A stretch of 6,547 bases of DNA from an uncultured Oscillospiraceae bacterium (lineage in GTDB: Bacteria; Bacillota; Clostridia; Oscillospirales; Oscillospiraceae), in assembly GCA_959022875.1 (NCBI GenBank), contig CAUFAM010000066.1:1-6547 (forward strand). The letters are read 5' to 3'. The notes under the pieces are model-generated. The model was not told the origin of the DNA. It worked only from the letters and a program-made list of their open reading frames with translations, and searched no databases. Every line of letters starts with the position of its first letter. Within the stretch, counting starts at the first letter, position 1. This document shows, piece by piece, positions 4,650-6,547 of this stretch. The translations under genes and the position numbers were made by a program.

Positions 4650-5230
4650 ATCGAAAACAGAAACAGATGTTAAAGCAGCAACAGACCACCAGGCAGCTCA
4701 TGGGAATCCGGCGATTGACGCCCCACGGCTTGACAGTGGGCAGTGAGGAATTGATTTTCTTCCTCATCTACCCGGAAAACCTCTCCGTTCTGTCTCTGGA
4801 TGCCATCGGCCAGCGGGTGCGGGCGTTCACTGCTTTGCTCAAGGCGAACCCGGACACGGAGCTGCTGGCCCTGGACTCCCAGGAGACCTTTCGGCAGAAT
4901 CGGGAGTTTTACCGAGCGCGGCTAGAGGAAGAGACCAATCCAGCCCTGCGGGAGCTGCTGCGCCAGGATTTAAGCCATCTGGACTCCGTTCAGTCCGCCG
5001 CCGCTACGGCGCGGGAATTTGTTCTCGTTGATCGGCTGGATGAGAAATCTGCGGCGGATGAAAGCGGCCTGCGGCAGAGAGAAAAAAGTCTCTCCGGCTA
5101 CGGAATCTCTCTGCGTCTAGCAGAGGAGCAGGATGTGAAGCGGCTCCTGTCGGTCTACTACCGCCAGGAGATGTTGTCGGAAGAGGCTGAGAATGTGGAT
5201 GGAGAAAGGGCGGTGACCCGGCATGGATAA
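4646..5230 (+). CDS. 194-aa conjugal transfer protein preceding VirB4, possibly a separate VirB4 N-terminal-like domain
   Basis: This soluble, charged protein starts with a Lys/Gln-rich segment (1-17). A mixed region follows: GIRRLTPHG (20-28), EELIFFLIYPENLSVLSL (34-51), ELLALDSQETF (72-82) and a helical stretch (85-120). After REFVLVDRLDE (123-133) and a variable stretch comes GYGISLRLAEEQDVKRLLSVYY (151-172), then a C-terminus ending GERAVTRHG. There is no Walker motif or membrane helix. The mix of an early strand-rich part and a later helical part recalls the N-terminal region of VirB4/TrbE proteins, but I cannot prove homology. The gene overlaps the PrgI-like gene by 4 bp and the VirB4 gene by 8 bp, so the three products are probably made in fixed ratio and act together at the inner membrane. 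The GGAGG lies only one base before the ATG, so coupling matters; an in-frame ATG at codon 8 is an alternative start. Confidence 0.65.
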   Translation: MNRKQKQMLKQQQTTRQLMGIRRLTPHGLTVGSEELIFFLIYPENLSVLSLDAIGQRVRAFTALLKANPDTELLALDSQETFRQNREFYRARLEEETNPALRELLRQDLSHLDSVQSAAATAREFVLVDRLDEKSAADESGLRQREKSLSGYGISLRLAEEQDVKRLLSVYYRQEMLSEEAENVDGERAVTRHG

Positions 5231-6547
5231 GAGAAAGAAAAAGAAAGCTGAGGCGTCGGCTCCGGCCAGACCCAAGGAGTTCCTGGACCTGATCGCGCCG
5301 GCGGCGGTGAAGTTCAACACAGACCATTATATTTTGGGCGGCACCTACCGCACCGTCATGGCTCTGCGGACCTATCCGCCTGCCACAGAGGAACTGGCCC
5401 TCCTGCGGCGGCTGGGGGAAATGGAGGGCGTCACCCTGCACCTGATGGCACGGACCGTCACAGCGGCAGAGGAGAACGCCATCCTCCACGCGGCTACCAA
5501 CAAGAGCCGGATGGAGCAGAGCAATGTGAGCAACATGAAGCAGAGCGTCACAGCCGAAGCGAAGCTTCAGGATGTGGTCACCCTCATCCATAACCAGCGC
5601 CGGGAGCAGGAGCCCCTGGTCCACTGCTCCGTGTTCCTGGAGCTGACGGCGGGCAGCCTGGATCAGCTGCGCTCCCTGCGCAGTGCGGTCAATGCCGTCC
5701 TCATTCGGGAGAAGCTGGCGGCCGACCCACTGCTCCTGCGCCAGCGGGAAGGCTTCCTGTCTGTCAATCCGGCGGGCCGAAACGCCTTCGGTTCCTTTGC
5801 CGAGCGTGTGCTTCCTGCCTCCAGCGCGGCCAATCTCTATCCCATCAGCTACTCCGGCAAAACAGACCCCAAAGGCTTTTTCATCGGCAGGGACAAGTAT
5901 GGCACCAACATCATCCTGGACCTGGACCGGAGAGCGCCGGACAAAACCAATGGCAACGCCATCATTCTGGGAAATTCCGGCCAGGGCAAGAGCTACCTGT
6001 TGAAACTCCTGCTGTGCAATGTGGCCCTGTCGGGAAAGTCGGTCCTCTCTCTGGACTCGGAGCATGAGATGGAGGAGCTGTGTGGGAAACTGGGCGGCTG
6101 CTTTTTGGATTTCCTCAGCGGCCAGTACCGCATCAATCTCCTGGAGCCCAGGCGCTGGGACGATGGAAGCGATCCCAATGACCCGGAAGAGCCTGCGGCG
6201 TTTCGGGGGACGCTCCTGGCCCAGCACATCTCCTTCCTGCGGGATCTGTTCCGTGTGTACAAGGATTTTGACACGCCCCATATTGACACCCTGGAGCTGA
6301 TGGTGGAGCGGCTCTACCACAAGTGGGGAATCAGCGAACAGACGGACTTCTCCAACCTGCGCCCAGCGGACTATCCTGTCCTGTCCGATCTCTACGACAT
6401 TATAGAGGAGGCGTACCAAAATTATGAGCGTGAGGAGGATTTGAAACTCTATCCGCCGGAGATGCTGCGGGACCTTTTGCTGGGGCTTCATTCCATGTGC
6501 AAAGGCGCCGACGCCCGGTTCTTCAACGGCCCCACAAATATCTCCTC
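5223..6547 (+). CDS. VirB4-type conjugation ATPase (3' end outside window)
   Basis: The frame is open from ATG 5223 to the window end, giving 441 codons. After a Lys-rich start (residues 2-8) comes a VirB4-like N-terminal half with KFNTDHYILGGTYRTVMALRTYP (residues 30-52), MEGVTLHLMART, and a helical region (about 84-180). Next is SGKTDPKGFFIGRD, and the nucleotide-binding core has a Walker A motif GNSGQGKS at 250-257 followed by SVLSLDSEHEMEEL. VirB4 proteins hydrolyse ATP at the inner membrane to power pilus assembly and DNA transfer. The Walker B and C-terminal helical parts should lie beyond the window. The start overlaps the preceding gene by 8 bp and has only a weak upstream purine-rich site (GGAGAAAGGG, about 5200-5209), so translational coupling is likely. 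Family assignment is firm; the subgroup is not. Confidence 0.9.
   Translation, partial: MDKRKKKKAEASAPARPKEFLDLIAPAAVKFNTDHYILGGTYRTVMALRTYPPATEELALLRRLGEMEGVTLHLMARTVTAAEENAILHAATNKSRMEQSNVSNMKQSVTAEAKLQDVVTLIHNQRREQEPLVHCSVFLELTAGSLDQLRSLRSAVNAVLIREKLAADPLLLRQREGFLSVNPAGRNAFGSFAERVLPASSAANLYPISYSGKTDPKGFFIGRDKYGTNIILDLDRRAPDKTNGNAIILGNSGQGKSYLLKLLLCNVALSGKSVLSLDSEHEMEELCGKLGGCFLDFLSGQYRINLLEPRRWDDGSDPNDPEEPAAFRGTLLAQHISFLRDLFRVYKDFDTPHIDTLELMVERLYHKWGISEQTDFSNLRPADYPVLSDLYDIIEEAYQNYEREEDLKLYPPEMLRDLLLGLHSMCKGADARFFNGPTNIS

Noticed and set aside
5004..6491. Long 495-codon open frame on the minus strand
   Set aside because: It is antisense to the 194-aa and VirB4-like genes, which show clear family features and coupling; the antisense product is low-complexity and has no supporting signals.
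1..6547. CRISPR arrays, tRNA/rRNA genes, insertion sequences, attachment sites
   Set aside because: No spaced direct repeats, tRNA-like cloverleaf, transposase features or paired element ends were seen; the window lies inside the element rather than at its borders.

Overview
The window looks like the conjugation (type IV secretion) region of an integrative conjugative element in a moderately GC-rich Gram-positive gut bacterium, probably an Eubacteriales/Oscillospiraceae relative. Signs of this are strong AGGAGG-type ribosome binding sites, an LPxTG-type motif, tightly packed genes, and the gene order surface protein / VirB2-like / VirB6-TrbL-like / PrgI-like / VirB4-like. Family names come from recalled family features and visible motifs; no search was run.

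Layout. Positions 1-584 hold the 3' end of a surface-protein gene ending in LPKTGY. A strong hairpin terminator (594-624) follows, then a small signal-peptide plus two-helix protein (640-978, VirB2-like topology) and a polytopic TrbL/VirB6-like channel protein (1018-1911). After a 116-bp T-rich spacer come two small genes: a DUF6809-like protein (2028-2339) and a double ribbon-helix-helix protein (2344-2658). A terminator hairpin (2662-2691) whose U-tract serves the minus strand separates these from a minus-strand gene for a CNNM/CorC-HlyC membrane protein (4047-2704). The plus-strand transfer genes resume with a PrgI-like protein (4386-4649), a 194-aa protein with a VirB4-N-terminus-like look (4646-5230), and the first 441 codons of a VirB4-type ATPase (from 5223, running off the window). 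The last three overlap by 4 and 8 bp and are probably translationally coupled.

The most interesting stretch is the roughly 230-bp leader of the CorC-like gene, read on the minus strand. A near-consensus sigma-A promoter (TTGACG-17-TAAGAT) is followed by a well-formed ribosome binding site and a 32-codon open frame beginning MDDDDSNTPAQPPLCCC. The stop codon of that frame lies in the loop of a 10-bp hairpin followed by two T5 tracts, and then come the RBS and TTG start of the transporter gene. A C-rich segment of the leader frame can also pair with the transporter RBS (9 of 10 bases). Together this looks like a leader-peptide attenuator on a putative Mg2+/divalent-cation transporter. The acidic/proline-rich start recalls the principle of the enterobacterial MgtL leader, and the Cys-Cys-Cys run offers a competing cysteine-sensing model.

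The window as a whole reads as a conjugation operon interrupted by, or hosting, an independently promoted antisense cargo gene.
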